Assembly (NCBI RefSeq): GCF_013343715.1
Contig: NZ_JABUNR010000006.1
Location: 124,001 to 188,000 of the forward strand
Length of the DNA stretch: 64,000 nt
Direction: 5' to 3'
Origin: Mesobacillus harenae
GTDB lineage: Bacteria > Bacillota > Bacilli > Bacillales > Cytobacillaceae
Numbering within the stretch: the stretch's first letter is position 1; each line of letters opens with the position of its first letter. The position numbers and the translations under genes were made by a program. The notes under the pieces were generated by a model. The model made no database searches and was not told the origin of the DNA. It saw nothing but the letters and a program-made list of their open reading frames with translations. This document shows positions 25,922-35,362 of this stretch, piece by piece.

Positions 25922-25989
25922 TTGAGTATTATGAATCAACGTGTTTTAATATGAATTAACAAACAACTTATCAGATATGTGATATCTGA
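25922..25989 (+). promoter_or_regulatory. Promoter and operator of the glycolate-locus regulator
   Basis: A sigma-A promoter TTGAGT (25922-25927), 17-base spacer, TTTAAT (25945-25950) is followed by a perfect inverted repeat TCAGATAT-GTG-ATATCTGA (25971-25989). The repeat lies downstream of the expected start point and just before the ribosome binding site, a typical autoregulatory operator position for a GntR repressor. Confidence 0.65.
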
Positions 25990-26008
25990 AGTGAAAGGAG
26001 GCATGTTC

Positions 26009-26707
26009 GTGAATGTAAAAAAGATTTCGAACCGCAAAATATCTGATATTGCAGCAGAGCAGATTCAGGAAATGATTGAAAAAGATTCCTTTAAGCCTGG
26101 TGAGAAGCTGCCATCAGTACGTGAACTTTGCGAAATGTTCGGAGTTGGACGGTCTGCGATCCGGGATGCTCTTACCTCCTTGCAAGGAAAGGGAATTGTT
26201 CAGGTGAAACAGGGGGAAGGAACGTATGTTTGCGAGTTTGATTCCTCGAGACTATTTAACAGCCACCACTTGCTTCCTGGCATTAAAGACATCCAGGAAT
26301 TATTTCAGGCTAGAAAAATGGTTGAAACCGGACTTGCTGAAATGGCTGCGAAAAACCGTTCAGAAGCAGATCTAAACAAAATGGCTGATCTGTTTTCTGA
26401 ATCGTCCGCCCTGGGATGGGAGGCGGACTACGAGTTTCATATGGCAATTGCCCATGCTGCAGGAAATGAAATCCTCATCCAGTTTGTTCAGTTTATCTCT
26501 GAAACTCTGAAGAAATCGATGATGGATTTTCACCTTTACATACAACAACAACCTGAGCTAGTTAAACAGATAGAAGACCAGCATAGGAACATTTATTTAT
26601 CGATACTAAACCAGCAAGCTGAGCAAGCACATAAATATATGATTGACCATTTGGATTTGGTAGAACAGTTATTGCAAAGAAGTATTTTACAAGTGCATTT
26701 ATACTAA
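26009..26707 (+). CDS. GntR/FadR-family transcription regulator (LldR/GlcC-like)
   Basis: 232 residues: an N-terminal winged helix (about 10-72, with PGEKLPSVRELCEMFGVGRSAIRDAL) and a C-terminal FCD ligand domain. FCD regulators of this branch sense lactate, glycolate or related acids. GTG 26009 is chosen as the start because AAAGGAGG ends at 26001; upstream GTG 25979 lies inside the operator. It directly precedes the glcE-glcF-glcD genes and probably controls them. Confidence 0.85.
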   Translation: MNVKKISNRKISDIAAEQIQEMIEKDSFKPGEKLPSVRELCEMFGVGRSAIRDALTSLQGKGIVQVKQGEGTYVCEFDSSRLFNSHHLLPGIKDIQELFQARKMVETGLAEMAAKNRSEADLNKMADLFSESSALGWEADYEFHMAIAHAAGNEILIQFVQFISETLKKSMMDFHLYIQQQPELVKQIEDQHRNIYLSILNQQAEQAHKYMIDHLDLVEQLLQRSILQVHLY

Positions 26708-26772
26708 AAAATACTTTTTACAAATTACTAGAAACGTTGTTTGTTATTGCTAAACAATAGGAGGTGTTCGTT

Positions 26773-28095
26773 TTGATTACAGCAGAATCAATGAATGAAT
26801 TAAAAGAGTTTATCAGAGAAGACTTGGTTATGGCAGGAGAAAACGAGGCCCATCCCTTTGGGAACTCTGGCCATGCAGTCGTTTATCCTGAATCGGAGGA
26901 AGATATATCTGCCATATTGAAATATGCCAATACAAAAGGCTTAACAATTACTGTTATGGGTGGCGGTACAAAAAGGGGATATGGCGGCCTAACTGAAACG
27001 ACCGATATTCTCCTTTCTCTTGAAAGACACAGAGGGATTGTCGAGCATACTCCCGGTGATATGACGCTAACTGTAAAGGCAGGAACACCTTTTAAGGAAC
27101 TCCAGGACTACTTGGCAAAGCATAAGCAGAAGATATCTCTCGATCCGTTCTGGCCTGAACAGGCGACCATAGGCGGAATTATTGCAGCAAATGAAAGCGG
27201 ACCCAAACGGCTGGGATATGGATCGGCACGTGATGCCGTTATTGGATTAAGGACCGTTTATCCTGATGGAAAGGTAATTCGTTCAGGGGGAAAAGTTGTA
27301 AAAAATGTCGCCGGTTATGATATGAATAAGCTTTTTATCGGCAGCATGGGGACGCTGGGTGTTGTTTCTGAGGTCACCGTAAAATTACGGCCGCTTCCTA
27401 AGTGTGAGAGCCTGGTACTCGTATCTTTCCCCGAAGGACACCAGGACAAAATCCAACCCTTCGCTGTAAAAGTACTGGATTCCATGATCGAACCGGTTTC
27501 GCTGGAACTTCTAAATCCAACCTTGGCTGACAGACTTACCGGGCAAAAAAACTACACACTGGTACTGAGTTTTGAGGATGTGGAAAGCTCAGTCCAATAT
27601 CAGGAGAATTTCATAAAAAACATTCTTCCTGAAGGTACTGAATTGAAAATAGTCTCTAAAGAAGAGGCAGATGTGTTCTGGAAAAAGTTTTACCATCATA
27701 TCCCAAACGGAGCAGCAGAGATTACGTCAGAAACAGAGGCTTCATTGAAGGTTGGGTCCGTCAACCTTAAGGTATTGCAAATTTTAAAAAATTCGGAGCT
27801 GCTTCAGGATCAGTTTAATGTTTCAGTTGAAGCCCACGGAGGCTTGGGTCATGGGCTGAGCCAGATACATATTAGAGGCGCAGGCAAGGATGTAGCTGCT
27901 GCAGTTACAGAAGCAAGAGAGATCGCAGAAAAAGAGGGCGGGTATGCGGTTCTAAAGCACCTCCCATTTAAACTTAGAAAAGAAGTTGATGTATGGGGAA
28001 AAAGCCCATCGTATTTCTTCCTTCTTCAGGGGATTAAAGCAACAGTAGATCCGAAAAAAACATTGAACCCAAACCGGTTTGTAGGAGGGATATAA
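26773..28095 (+). CDS. glcE: Glycolate oxidase FAD-binding subunit GlcE-like
   Basis: 440 residues with an FAD_binding_4 domain (VMGGGTKRGYG, SARDAVIGLRTVYPDG, GSMGTLGVVSEVT) and a weaker C-terminal domain, as in GlcE. It is part of the three-subunit 2-hydroxyacid oxidase that passes electrons from FAD to Fe-S centres. TTG 26773 follows AGGAGGTG by 6 bases. It is joined directly to glcF. Confidence 0.85.
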   Translation: MITAESMNELKEFIREDLVMAGENEAHPFGNSGHAVVYPESEEDISAILKYANTKGLTITVMGGGTKRGYGGLTETTDILLSLERHRGIVEHTPGDMTLTVKAGTPFKELQDYLAKHKQKISLDPFWPEQATIGGIIAANESGPKRLGYGSARDAVIGLRTVYPDGKVIRSGGKVVKNVAGYDMNKLFIGSMGTLGVVSEVTVKLRPLPKCESLVLVSFPEGHQDKIQPFAVKVLDSMIEPVSLELLNPTLADRLTGQKNYTLVLSFEDVESSVQYQENFIKNILPEGTELKIVSKEEADVFWKKFYHHIPNGAAEITSETEASLKVGSVNLKVLQILKNSELLQDQFNVSVEAHGGLGHGLSQIHIRGAGKDVAAAVTEAREIAEKEGGYAVLKHLPFKLRKEVDVWGKSPSYFFLLQGIKATVDPKKTLNPNRFVGGI

Positions 28096-29451
28096 GTGAG
28101 CGTCCAAGAACATGACTTAAAGCAGGATCCGCCATGTACAACAAGCCTGGGAAACTATCTTTGGAGCGATCCGCCTGATGAAAATAAATGGGCTGACTGT
28201 GTCCATTGTGGAATGTGCTTGGAATCCTGTCCTACTTATGAGCAGACAGGGCAGGAACAGCACTCGCCGCGAGGACGTGTTCATCTGATCAAATCTGTTG
28301 CTGAAGGTAAGCTTCAGGTCAACGAGCAATTCATCGATCCAGTTTTTCAATGCCTTGATTGCCGAGCCTGTACAACCGCATGTCCGGCAGATGTTGATGT
28401 AGGAGGTTTAATAGAGGAAGCGAGAGGGCAAATACGGCAGGCAATGCCTTTAACAGGCTTGAAGGGGGCAGTAAGCAAACTATTCCTTCATGATTTATTC
28501 CCTCATCAAAATCGCTTGAATACTGTTGGAAGCCTATTGAAATTTTACCAAAAAAGCGGGATGCAAAAGGTAGTCCGGAAGACAAAGCTGCTCAATATTA
28601 TGCCACAGCACCTAGCGGATATGGAAGCCATCATGCCTGAGGTAAAAAGTCCTGTTAAAAAGAAGTACAAAGACGTAAAAGTAATTAAGTCTAAAGGAGA
28701 AACAAAGCGAGAAGTAGCTATGCTGACCGGTTGTATCATGGATGTTATGTTCAGTGACATAAATGAATCGACAATAAATGTGTTAACCCGAAATGGGAAT
28801 GATGTCGTTATTCCGCAAAATCAGACATGCTGCGGGGCCCTTCATGTTCACGCTGGTGACCGTGATATGGGACGAAAGCTGGCAAAACAAAATATGGAGG
28901 CATTCGAGGATTTCGATAAAATTATCGTCAATGCTGCAGGCTGCGGATGCATGATGAAGGAGTACGCCGAACTTTTCAAGGAAGATCGGGAAATGCACGC
29001 TAAAGCGGAAAAATTCTCTGAAAAGGTAGAGGATATTTCGAAACATCTCCATGATACTGGCTATGAAAAACCAAAAACTGAAATGAAAACGAAAATCACT
29101 TACCATGATGCCTGCCATCTTGCGCATGGGCAGGGAATTCGCCAGCAGCCCCGCGACATCCTGTTAAATATACCGGGAGTCGACATGGTTTCGATGCCTA
29201 ATTCAGACCGCTGCTGCGGAAGTGCAGGCATTTATAATATAACCAATCCTGAGATGGCGAATGCCGTTCTTGAAAGCAAAATGGAAAATGTCCCTGATGA
29301 TGTCGAAATGATATCAATGGGCAATCCAGGCTGCATGCTGCAAATGGCGATGGGTGTCCAAAAATACGGCCGCAATCAAAAGATTGTTCATACTGTACAG
29401 CTTCTAGATTGGGCTTATCAAAAGGAAGATGGCGTGAAGGAGGGAGTGTAA
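28096..29451 (+). CDS. glcF: Glycolate oxidase iron-sulfur subunit GlcF
   Basis: 451 residues. Two 4Fe-4S motifs are visible: C35, C38, C41, C45 and C86, C89, C92, C96. Two CCG domains follow (QTCCGALH and the DRCCGSAG region). It conveys electrons from the flavin subunits to the respiratory chain at the membrane. GTG 28096 begins directly after the glcE stop; the stop overlaps the glcD start by one base. Confidence 0.92.
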   Translation: MSVQEHDLKQDPPCTTSLGNYLWSDPPDENKWADCVHCGMCLESCPTYEQTGQEQHSPRGRVHLIKSVAEGKLQVNEQFIDPVFQCLDCRACTTACPADVDVGGLIEEARGQIRQAMPLTGLKGAVSKLFLHDLFPHQNRLNTVGSLLKFYQKSGMQKVVRKTKLLNIMPQHLADMEAIMPEVKSPVKKKYKDVKVIKSKGETKREVAMLTGCIMDVMFSDINESTINVLTRNGNDVVIPQNQTCCGALHVHAGDRDMGRKLAKQNMEAFEDFDKIIVNAAGCGCMMKEYAELFKEDREMHAKAEKFSEKVEDISKHLHDTGYEKPKTEMKTKITYHDACHLAHGQGIRQQPRDILLNIPGVDMVSMPNSDRCCGSAGIYNITNPEMANAVLESKMENVPDDVEMISMGNPGCMLQMAMGVQKYGRNQKIVHTVQLLDWAYQKEDGVKEGV

Positions 29452-30914
29452 TGAAGGTAAAGGTAAAGGATCTTAAAACAAAGGATAAACATATTAAAAA
29501 TTTGGCTGCAATTGTTGGCGGTGCAAGATCTATTCTTTATCAAGAAACAGATTTACTTGCCTATGACTGCGACGGTTTTACCATTCATAAGCATTTACCC
29601 AAAGCAGTTGTTTTTCCGAAAAACACACAGGAAGTAGCCGAGATTGTAAAATATTGCTCTAAAAATGAACTTCCCTTTCTTGCTAGGGGAGCCGGAACAG
29701 GTTTGAGCGGTGGTGCCATACCGCTGAACGGAGAAATCATTATTAGTATGGTAAAGATGAAAAAGCTTTTAAGCGTTGATCTTGAAAATAGAAGAGCCGT
29801 TGTGGAGCCTGGCTTCGTTAATCTTAAGCTGACTAATTCGATTTCAGATAAAGGGTACTATTACGCACCAGATCCATCGAGTCAATCTTGCTGCACCATC
29901 GGTGGTAATGTAGCCGAAAATGCTGGTGGCGCCCATTGTCTAAAGTACGGAGTCACCACTAATCATATCCTTGGGCTGGAAGTTGTGATGCCAAATGGGG
30001 AAATCATTGAAATCGGCCAGGATGGAATTCCTGATGCACCAGGATATGATTTGCTAGGACTTATTACAGGCTCTGAAGGTACATTGGGAATCGTGACAAA
30101 GATAACCGTCCGCATTTTAAAAAATCCGGAAGGAAAACAAACTGTCCTTGCCTACTTTGACAGTGTGGAGGATGGGAGCCAGGCAGTTTCCGATATTATA
30201 TCAGCAGGTATCGTTCCGGCAGCTCTTGAGATGATGGATAAAATAGCCATTGAAGGGGTAGAATCAGCAGCCTTTCCAGTTGGCCACCCAAAGGATATCG
30301 AAGCTGTTCTGCTTATCGAAGTCGACGGGATCGCTGCTGGGATAAATGAACAGATCGAACAGATTCTCGAAGTATGCCGAAGCAGGAATGTCCGTGAAGT
30401 TCGCGCCGCTAAAAATGAAGCGGAAAGAGCAAGGTGGTGGGCCAACCGAAAGACTGGCTTTGGCGCTATGGGAGCTATCTCTCCCGATTATCTCGTACAA
30501 GATGGGGTAATTCCCAGAAGTAAACTTCCAGAAGTGCTGCGGAAAATCAATCAAATCAGCGTAGAATCCGGATTAAGAATTGCAAATATTTTTCATGCAG
30601 GCGATGGCAATTTGCATCCCCTTGTGCTTTTTGATTCCAGGGTCTCTGGGGAATCAGAGAAAGCGCTAGAAGCAGGAAGCCTGTGCCTAAAAGCATGCGC
30701 TGATGTGGGCGGAACGATAACAGGCGAACACGGAGTAGGAATTGAAAAAAGAGAAGAAATGCGGTTTGTTTTTACTGAAGAAGAGATTGCTGCTCAAACA
30801 GAAATTAGGGAAGTCTTTAATCCTGATAATCTGCTTAATGCAGGGAAGCTTTTCCCATCACCGAGCCGTTGTGTTGAAATAAAACAAGAAATGAAAACCC
30901 AGGCCATTTCCTAA
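29451..30914 (+). CDS. glcD: Glycolate oxidase catalytic FAD subunit GlcD
   Basis: 487 residues of the FAD_binding_4/FAD-oxidase C family: ARGAGTGLSGGAIP for FAD, SCCTIGGNVAENAGGAH, FHAGDGNLHP and GEHGVG near the active site. It oxidizes glycolate or D-lactate to glyoxylate or pyruvate. ATG 29451 overlaps the glcF stop and follows GGAGGGAG; the frame upstream of it lies within glcF. Confidence 0.92.
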   Translation: MKVKVKDLKTKDKHIKNLAAIVGGARSILYQETDLLAYDCDGFTIHKHLPKAVVFPKNTQEVAEIVKYCSKNELPFLARGAGTGLSGGAIPLNGEIIISMVKMKKLLSVDLENRRAVVEPGFVNLKLTNSISDKGYYYAPDPSSQSCCTIGGNVAENAGGAHCLKYGVTTNHILGLEVVMPNGEIIEIGQDGIPDAPGYDLLGLITGSEGTLGIVTKITVRILKNPEGKQTVLAYFDSVEDGSQAVSDIISAGIVPAALEMMDKIAIEGVESAAFPVGHPKDIEAVLLIEVDGIAAGINEQIEQILEVCRSRNVREVRAAKNEAERARWWANRKTGFGAMGAISPDYLVQDGVIPRSKLPEVLRKINQISVESGLRIANIFHAGDGNLHPLVLFDSRVSGESEKALEAGSLCLKACADVGGTITGEHGVGIEKREEMRFVFTEEEIAAQTEIREVFNPDNLLNAGKLFPSPSRCVEIKQEMKTQAIS

Positions 30915-30921
30915 TAAAAGC

Positions 30922-30953
30922 GGGCAGCCGCCTCTAAGTTGATGCGGCTGCCC
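30922..30953 (+). terminator. Hairpin after glcD without T-run
   Basis: Perfect 10-bp GC-rich stem (30922-30931 with 30944-30953), 12-base loop, no T-run. It may stabilise mRNA or attenuate rather than stop transcription. Confidence 0.45.
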
Positions 30954-30987
30954 CATTAAATTGTAAAAGTGAAAGGAGTTTAAATAA

Positions 30988-31767
30988 ATGAAATTTACTA
31001 GATTTGAAGTGAACTCAACTATACATACAGGGGTTATTGAGGAAGAAAAAATAAGAGAAATCAGAGGCGGTCTCTTTGGAGATTGGGAGTATACTGGACA
31101 GTCTTTCTCAAAAAATGAAGTAAAGCAGCTGGCACCGCTTGTTCCTAACCAAATTATCGGCATTGGAGCGAACTATGTAACGGCAGCTTCCGATTTGCCT
31201 GAGACTTTGCCTGAAATACCAGTATTCTTTTTCAAGCCGGTTTCCTCTGTTATTGGCCCGGAAGACAACATTGTCATTCCTAATGGGATTGAACAAATAA
31301 AGTTCGAATCAGAGCTTGCTGTCATAATCGGAAAAGAAGCAAAGAATGTTTCTGAATCCGATGTGCTTGATTATGTTTTTGGCTATACAGTGGGAAATGA
31401 CGTAACTGCTCCACAATTTTTCCATAACGACGGCCACTGGACTGTCGGTAAAGCATTTGATACTTTTACACCGCTGGGTCCGGTTATTGAAACAGAACTT
31501 GATCCTTTTCTTGTAAATGTTGAAGCAAAGTTAAATGGTGCAGAGAAGCAGAACAGCAGCACTGAATTAATGATCGTTCCGATCCGCAAAATGATATCCT
31601 ATCTGACAAACGTTATGACTTTAAAGCCTGGTGATGTTATCCTTACAGGCAGCCCAGCCGGAGCAGAAATGGTCCATTCAGGTGATGTTATTGAATGCGA
31701 AATTAAAGAGATCGGAACACTCCGCAATACGTTTACAGCTTCGCGTGTAGATGTAAAAACGGTCTAA
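30988..31767 (+). CDS. Fumarylacetoacetate hydrolase (FAH)-family protein
   Basis: 259 residues with the FAH core: GIGANYVTAA, then FESELAVIIGKEAKNV (metal-binding Glu) and PLGPVIET. Family members split or decarboxylate beta-dicarbonyl acids, or act as hydratases or isomerases; the substrate here is unknown. A GAAAGGAG site precedes the ATG. It lies 73 bases after glcD and is probably co-transcribed. It is a paralog of the FAH gene at 58245. Confidence 0.82.
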   Translation: MKFTRFEVNSTIHTGVIEEEKIREIRGGLFGDWEYTGQSFSKNEVKQLAPLVPNQIIGIGANYVTAASDLPETLPEIPVFFFKPVSSVIGPEDNIVIPNGIEQIKFESELAVIIGKEAKNVSESDVLDYVFGYTVGNDVTAPQFFHNDGHWTVGKAFDTFTPLGPVIETELDPFLVNVEAKLNGAEKQNSSTELMIVPIRKMISYLTNVMTLKPGDVILTGSPAGAEMVHSGDVIECEIKEIGTLRNTFTASRVDVKTV

Positions 31768-32141
31768 AACCTTAGGAGACGAATAGGTCAGCTTCAGGTC
31801 TTGAAGTAAGAAAAAAGCACTTTCAAAATTCCAGGATAAGGGCTTTAAACCTTTAACCTGTTTGGTCCTCAACGTGTAAATCTATTTGCACGAATGTCAA
31901 TGGTATCGAGAGAATTTCAGTTTGCCCGGTATTTCTTTAACCATGGTTATACCGGGTAATTTACCCCCAGAAAACCCTTCTAAATTTTCCGAATATTGTT
32001 GTTATTATAAAAAAGGACTATATAATATTATTAGACCGAAGCATTGTGGCATAACAAATCAATGTTCGTTATCCACCAATGGTCTGATGTCTGTAACAAA
32101 ATGCCTTGTTTGTTTTTACAAAACTAAAGGGGGAAATGTTT
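31768..32141 (+). promoter_or_regulatory. Promoter region of the lactate/glycolate permease
   Basis: A good sigma-A promoter is present: TTGTTA (31999-32004), 16-base spacer, TATAAT (32021-32026). Upstream lies a perfect 8-bp hairpin (31925-31932 with 31949-31956). Downstream of the promoter the short repeat ACC-AAT-GGT (32075-32083) may be a GntR-type operator half-site pair. AAGGGGG (32127-32133) is the ribosome binding site. Confidence 0.5.
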
Positions 32142-33929
32142 ATGGGTACAGGAATGCTAGCTTTCTTATCGCTTTTACCAATTATTGTTGTTGCAGTGTT
32201 CTTAGTTGGTATGAGATGGCCTGCCAGTAAGGCAATGCCGATTTCATATGTCGTTGCAGTTGTTTTGGCATTATTTGTGTGGAAAGTCCCAGGTGCTAAT
32301 GTCGCTGCTGCTTCGGTCAACGGGCTTGTTGTCGCAGGAACTCTTTTATTCATTATTTTCGGTGCAATCTTACTGCTTAATACTTTGCAGGAAAGCGGCG
32401 GCATTAAAACAATTCGCCAAGGGTTCACTGATATTTCAGGAGACCGCCGCATTCAGGTTATCATAATTGCATGGCTTTTTGGTTCCTTTATTGAAGGCTC
32501 TGCAGGCTTTGGCACACCAGCGGCAGTAGCTGTTCCTTTACTAGTTGGCTTAGGATTCCCTGCTATGGCAGCTGTTGTTGCCGGTATGGTCATCCAGAGT
32601 ACACCCGTTTCATTTGGTGCAGTTGGTACGCCTATGCTTGTTGGTGTGCAAAGCGGTTTAGCTGCTGACCCGAACATAACAAACAATTTTCTGGCATTGA
32701 CTACATTAATTGGTGGTAAAGTAGCCATTCTCCATTTGATTGCTGGCACACTTGTTCCTTTATTCGTTGTAGCCCTTATGACAAGATACTTCGGCAAAAA
32801 CAAGTCTTTCTCCGAAGGTATCAAAGTTTGGAAGTTCGCTTTGTTTGCAGCTTTCTCTATGACGATTCCTTATGTAATTGTGGCGAACGTTCTAGGACCA
32901 GAATTCCCGTCCATGGTTGGCGGCCTTGTCGGCCTTGCAATCGTTGTTTTTGCAGCAAAGAAAGGATTCTTAATGCCTCCAAAAGAGCAGGAATGGGATT
33001 TTGAGGAGAAAAGTAAATGGGACCCAGACTGGATCGGTTCTCTTGAAATTAAGGATGTTGCCCATAAAAGCGGAAGCATGAGCATGGTCCGTGCATGGTC
33101 TCCTTATATTTTAATTGGATTATTCCTTGTTTTGACAAGATTGAAAGCGCTTCCTATAGTAGATTGGCTTCAAGCAGTTGTACTCAAATGGGAGAACATA
33201 TTTGGTTCAACCATTACAGCAAGCTTTCAGCCACTCTATTCACCAGGAACTATTTTTATAGTTGTATCCGTGATTACTTTCTTTATTCACGGAATGAACA
33301 GCAGCGGATACAAACGGGCCTGGTCACAATCAGGAAAAACGATGTTAGCCGCCTCAACAGCCCTTATATTTACTGTTCCAATGGTGCAAGTGTTCTTAAA
33401 TACAGGTGGTGGAGCAGCTGGTTTTGAAAGAATGCCGATTGAACTTGCAAACGGTGTTGCAGCTTTGGCAGGAGAATACTGGCCGTTTTTCTCAACTTTC
33501 ATTGGGGGAATCGGAGCCTTTATTGCTGGAAGTAATACAGTTAGTAACATGATGTTTGCCTTGTTCCAATATGATGTTGGATCACAAATTGGCGTAGATG
33601 CTACTTGGATTGTTGCCCTGCAGGCAGTAGGCGGAGCAGCCGGCAACATGATCTGTGTCCATAACGTAGTAGCAGCATCAGCAGTTGTAGGACTTGTCGG
33701 AAAAGAAGGCGCCGTTATTCGTAAGACTTTATTCCCGTTCTTCTATTACGCACTTTTATCTGGCTCTGTTGGATACTCGATTGTATGGTATTCACAGAAA
33801 GGCATATTCAACCTCGGTTCCTTCATTGCCGTAGGTATTGCAGTTGCCGCCGTTTATATTATCGCTACAAACAACAGACGTTCCAACATGATCCTCCCAC
33901 CACCAATAAACGTTAAAACAGCTAAGTAA
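32142..33929 (+). CDS. L-lactate/glycolate permease (LctP/GlcA family)
   Basis: 595 residues with at least 13 predicted membrane segments. LctP-family hallmarks include [21 protein letters not shown] and the C-terminal [16 protein letters not shown]. It imports lactate or glycolate with protons. Location after glcEFD and the FAH gene favours glycolate or D-lactate as substrate. ATG 32142 is chosen over ATG 32136 for an 8-base spacing to AAGGGGG. A strong terminator follows. Confidence 0.9.
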   Translation: MGTGMLAFLSLLPIIVVAVFLVGMRWPASKAMPISYVVAVVLALFVWKVPGANVAAASVNGLVVAGTLLFIIFGAILLLNTLQESGGIKTIRQGFTDISGDRRIQVIIIAWLFGSFIEGSAGFGTPAAVAVPLLVGLGFPAMAAVVAGMVIQSTPVSFGAVGTPMLVGVQSGLAADPNITNNFLALTTLIGGKVAILHLIAGTLVPLFVVALMTRYFGKNKSFSEGIKVWKFALFAAFSMTIPYVIVANVLGPEFPSMVGGLVGLAIVVFAAKKGFLMPPKEQEWDFEEKSKWDPDWIGSLEIKDVAHKSGSMSMVRAWSPYILIGLFLVLTRLKALPIVDWLQAVVLKWENIFGSTITASFQPLYSPGTIFIVVSVITFFIHGMNSSGYKRAWSQSGKTMLAASTALIFTVPMVQVFLNTGGGAAGFERMPIELANGVAALAGEYWPFFSTFIGGIGAFIAGSNTVSNMMFALFQYDVGSQIGVDATWIVALQAVGGAAGNMICVHNVVAASAVVGLVGKEGAVIRKTLFPFFYYALLSGSVGYSIVWYSQKGIFNLGSFIAVGIAVAAVYIIATNNRRSNMILPPPINVKTAK

Positions 33930-33936
33930 ATGTTAC

Positions 33937-33975
33937 AAACAAGCCAGCTTGCTATGTGTAAGCTGGCTTGTTTTA
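33937..33975 (+). terminator. Terminator after the permease
   Basis: 14-bp perfect stem (33937-33950 with 33960-33973), 9-base loop, T-tail. Confidence 0.9.
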
Positions 33976-34146
33976 TGGGTTCGTGCTGAGGACGCAGTTG
34001 TCCTTAGGTAAAGGTAGTGGCTTCCGACTATTAAAGAGCCTAAATTTGACAGAAAGATTGCAGCACCTTGACGTCATTGATATGCTAGTTTAAGATTACA
34101 ATGCGAAACCAATTGGTTTCATATAAAGGAAAGAAGGGCTGCATTA

Positions 34147-34521
34147 ATGGATGAATTGCTAAAAAAATTGCGATACAAGGCTGGTCCAGCGGTTGTTTTA
34201 AATGCACCGAAAGAATACAAGCTAGGAATTGAATCTGAAGAGGAGTTAACAGAATACGAGTTTGTTCAAGTTTTTGTACATAATAGTGAGGACGTTGCTA
34301 GATGGCTGCCAACGGCTCTGCCGCTGCTGACAGATAATGCCGTGTTTTGGATTACATACCCAAAGAAAAGTTCAAAAGTAAAGACGGATATTAATCGTGA
34401 CGTTTTATGGAAAATGGTTGAAGAGGCGAGCTCCTACAGAGCTGTTTCCAATGTGGCTGTTGATGAAATATGGTCAGCAGTCCGCTTCAGACAAAAGGAC
34501 AAAGTAAAGACAAAAAAGTAA
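34147..34521 (+). CDS. Conserved hypothetical protein (DUF3052-like)
   Basis: 124 residues, soluble, mixed alpha/beta: KAGPAVVLNAP, EYEFVQVFV, VFWITYPKKSSKVKTDINRD. It recalls small DUF3052-type proteins often found beside SRPBCC and ArsR genes, a guess from memory. It is first of a three-gene unit with the SRPBCC and ArsR genes (gap 23 bases), suggesting a common regulator-responder role. Confidence 0.6.
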   Translation: MDELLKKLRYKAGPAVVLNAPKEYKLGIESEEELTEYEFVQVFVHNSEDVARWLPTALPLLTDNAVFWITYPKKSSKVKTDINRDVLWKMVEEASSYRAVSNVAVDEIWSAVRFRQKDKVKTKK

Positions 34522-34544
34522 ATAATCCAGAGGAGATAGATATA

Positions 34545-34967
34545 ATGGAAAAGAACGAGCAGCTAACTGATATTATTAAAAAAGTAATTTTTAATGCTCC
34601 AATCCAAAAGGTGTGGGAAGCCGTTGCCACTGCTGAAGGAATTGCGGCTTGGTTTATGCCAAATGATTTTGAGCCAATTGAAGGCCATGATTTTCATCTT
34701 AACTCGGGACAATTTGGGATGTCACCATGCAAGGTCACAATGGTCGAGCCTCCCAACCGTCTTTCATTCAACTGGGGGAAGGATTGGACTATTACATTTG
34801 AGCTAAAAGAATTAGAAGGTAAAACTGAATTCACCTTAACTCATTCTGGCTGGGATATTGATAAGGTTACTGAGTTTGGAGCTCCACATTCAGCCGTCAG
34901 AGATAACATGAACAATGGCTGGACAGGCCTGGTAAACAAATCCCTGCGAGAACATGTAGAAGCATAA
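34545..34967 (+). CDS. SRPBCC/AHSA1-domain protein
   Basis: 140 residues with the START-like helix-grip fold: VIFNAPIQKVWEAVATAEGIAAWFMP and LTHSGWD near the end, as in Aha1-C/CalC-type proteins. It binds a hydrophobic small molecule or partner; the ligand is unknown. ATG 34545 follows AGAGGAGAT. The stop overlaps the ArsR start by one base, a common pairing in Bacillus. Confidence 0.85.
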   Translation: MEKNEQLTDIIKKVIFNAPIQKVWEAVATAEGIAAWFMPNDFEPIEGHDFHLNSGQFGMSPCKVTMVEPPNRLSFNWGKDWTITFELKELEGKTEFTLTHSGWDIDKVTEFGAPHSAVRDNMNNGWTGLVNKSLREHVEA

Positions 34968-35302
34968 TGCCGTCTAGTCAGGCATCACATGACGTTTTTC
35001 AAGCTATCGCGGATCCAACCAGACGACAGCTGTTAAAACTTCTGAGTGAGAAAGAAATGTCTGTGACTGCTATTAGCGGGCATTTTCCAATAAGCAGAAC
35101 GGCCGTTTCTAAGCATCTCCGATTACTTTCAGAAACAGGACTTGTCAAAGTGAGGAAAGCGGGCCGAGAGACAAGATATATTTTAAATGCTACCCCGTTA
35201 AAGGAACTGCAGGATTGGCTGCAATTTTTTGAACTTTATTGGGACAACAAGTTATCTGCTCTGCAGCATCTTGTAGAGGGCGATTCAGACGACTATACTT
35301 AA
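34967..35302 (+). CDS. ArsR-family transcription regulator
   Basis: 111 residues with a winged helix: IADPTRRQLLKLLSEKEMSV and ISRTAVSKHLRLLSETGLV. None of the usual ArsR metal cysteines is present, so it probably responds to a non-metal signal. It is translationally coupled to the SRPBCC gene and likely represses this unit. Confidence 0.87.
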   Translation: MPSSQASHDVFQAIADPTRRQLLKLLSEKEMSVTAISGHFPISRTAVSKHLRLLSETGLVKVRKAGRETRYILNATPLKELQDWLQFFELYWDNKLSALQHLVEGDSDDYT

Positions 35303-35313
35303 TAATCTTACAG

Positions 35314-35344
35314 AAAAAAGGTGTCCATTAATGGGCACCTTTTT
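35314..35344. terminator. Bidirectional terminator between arsR and Mn-catalase genes
   Basis: 12-bp stem with one wobble (35315-35326 with 35333-35344), 6-base loop; A- and T-runs on both sides serve both strands. Confidence 0.87.
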
Positions 35345-35362
35345 CGATTCTTATTTCTTCAC

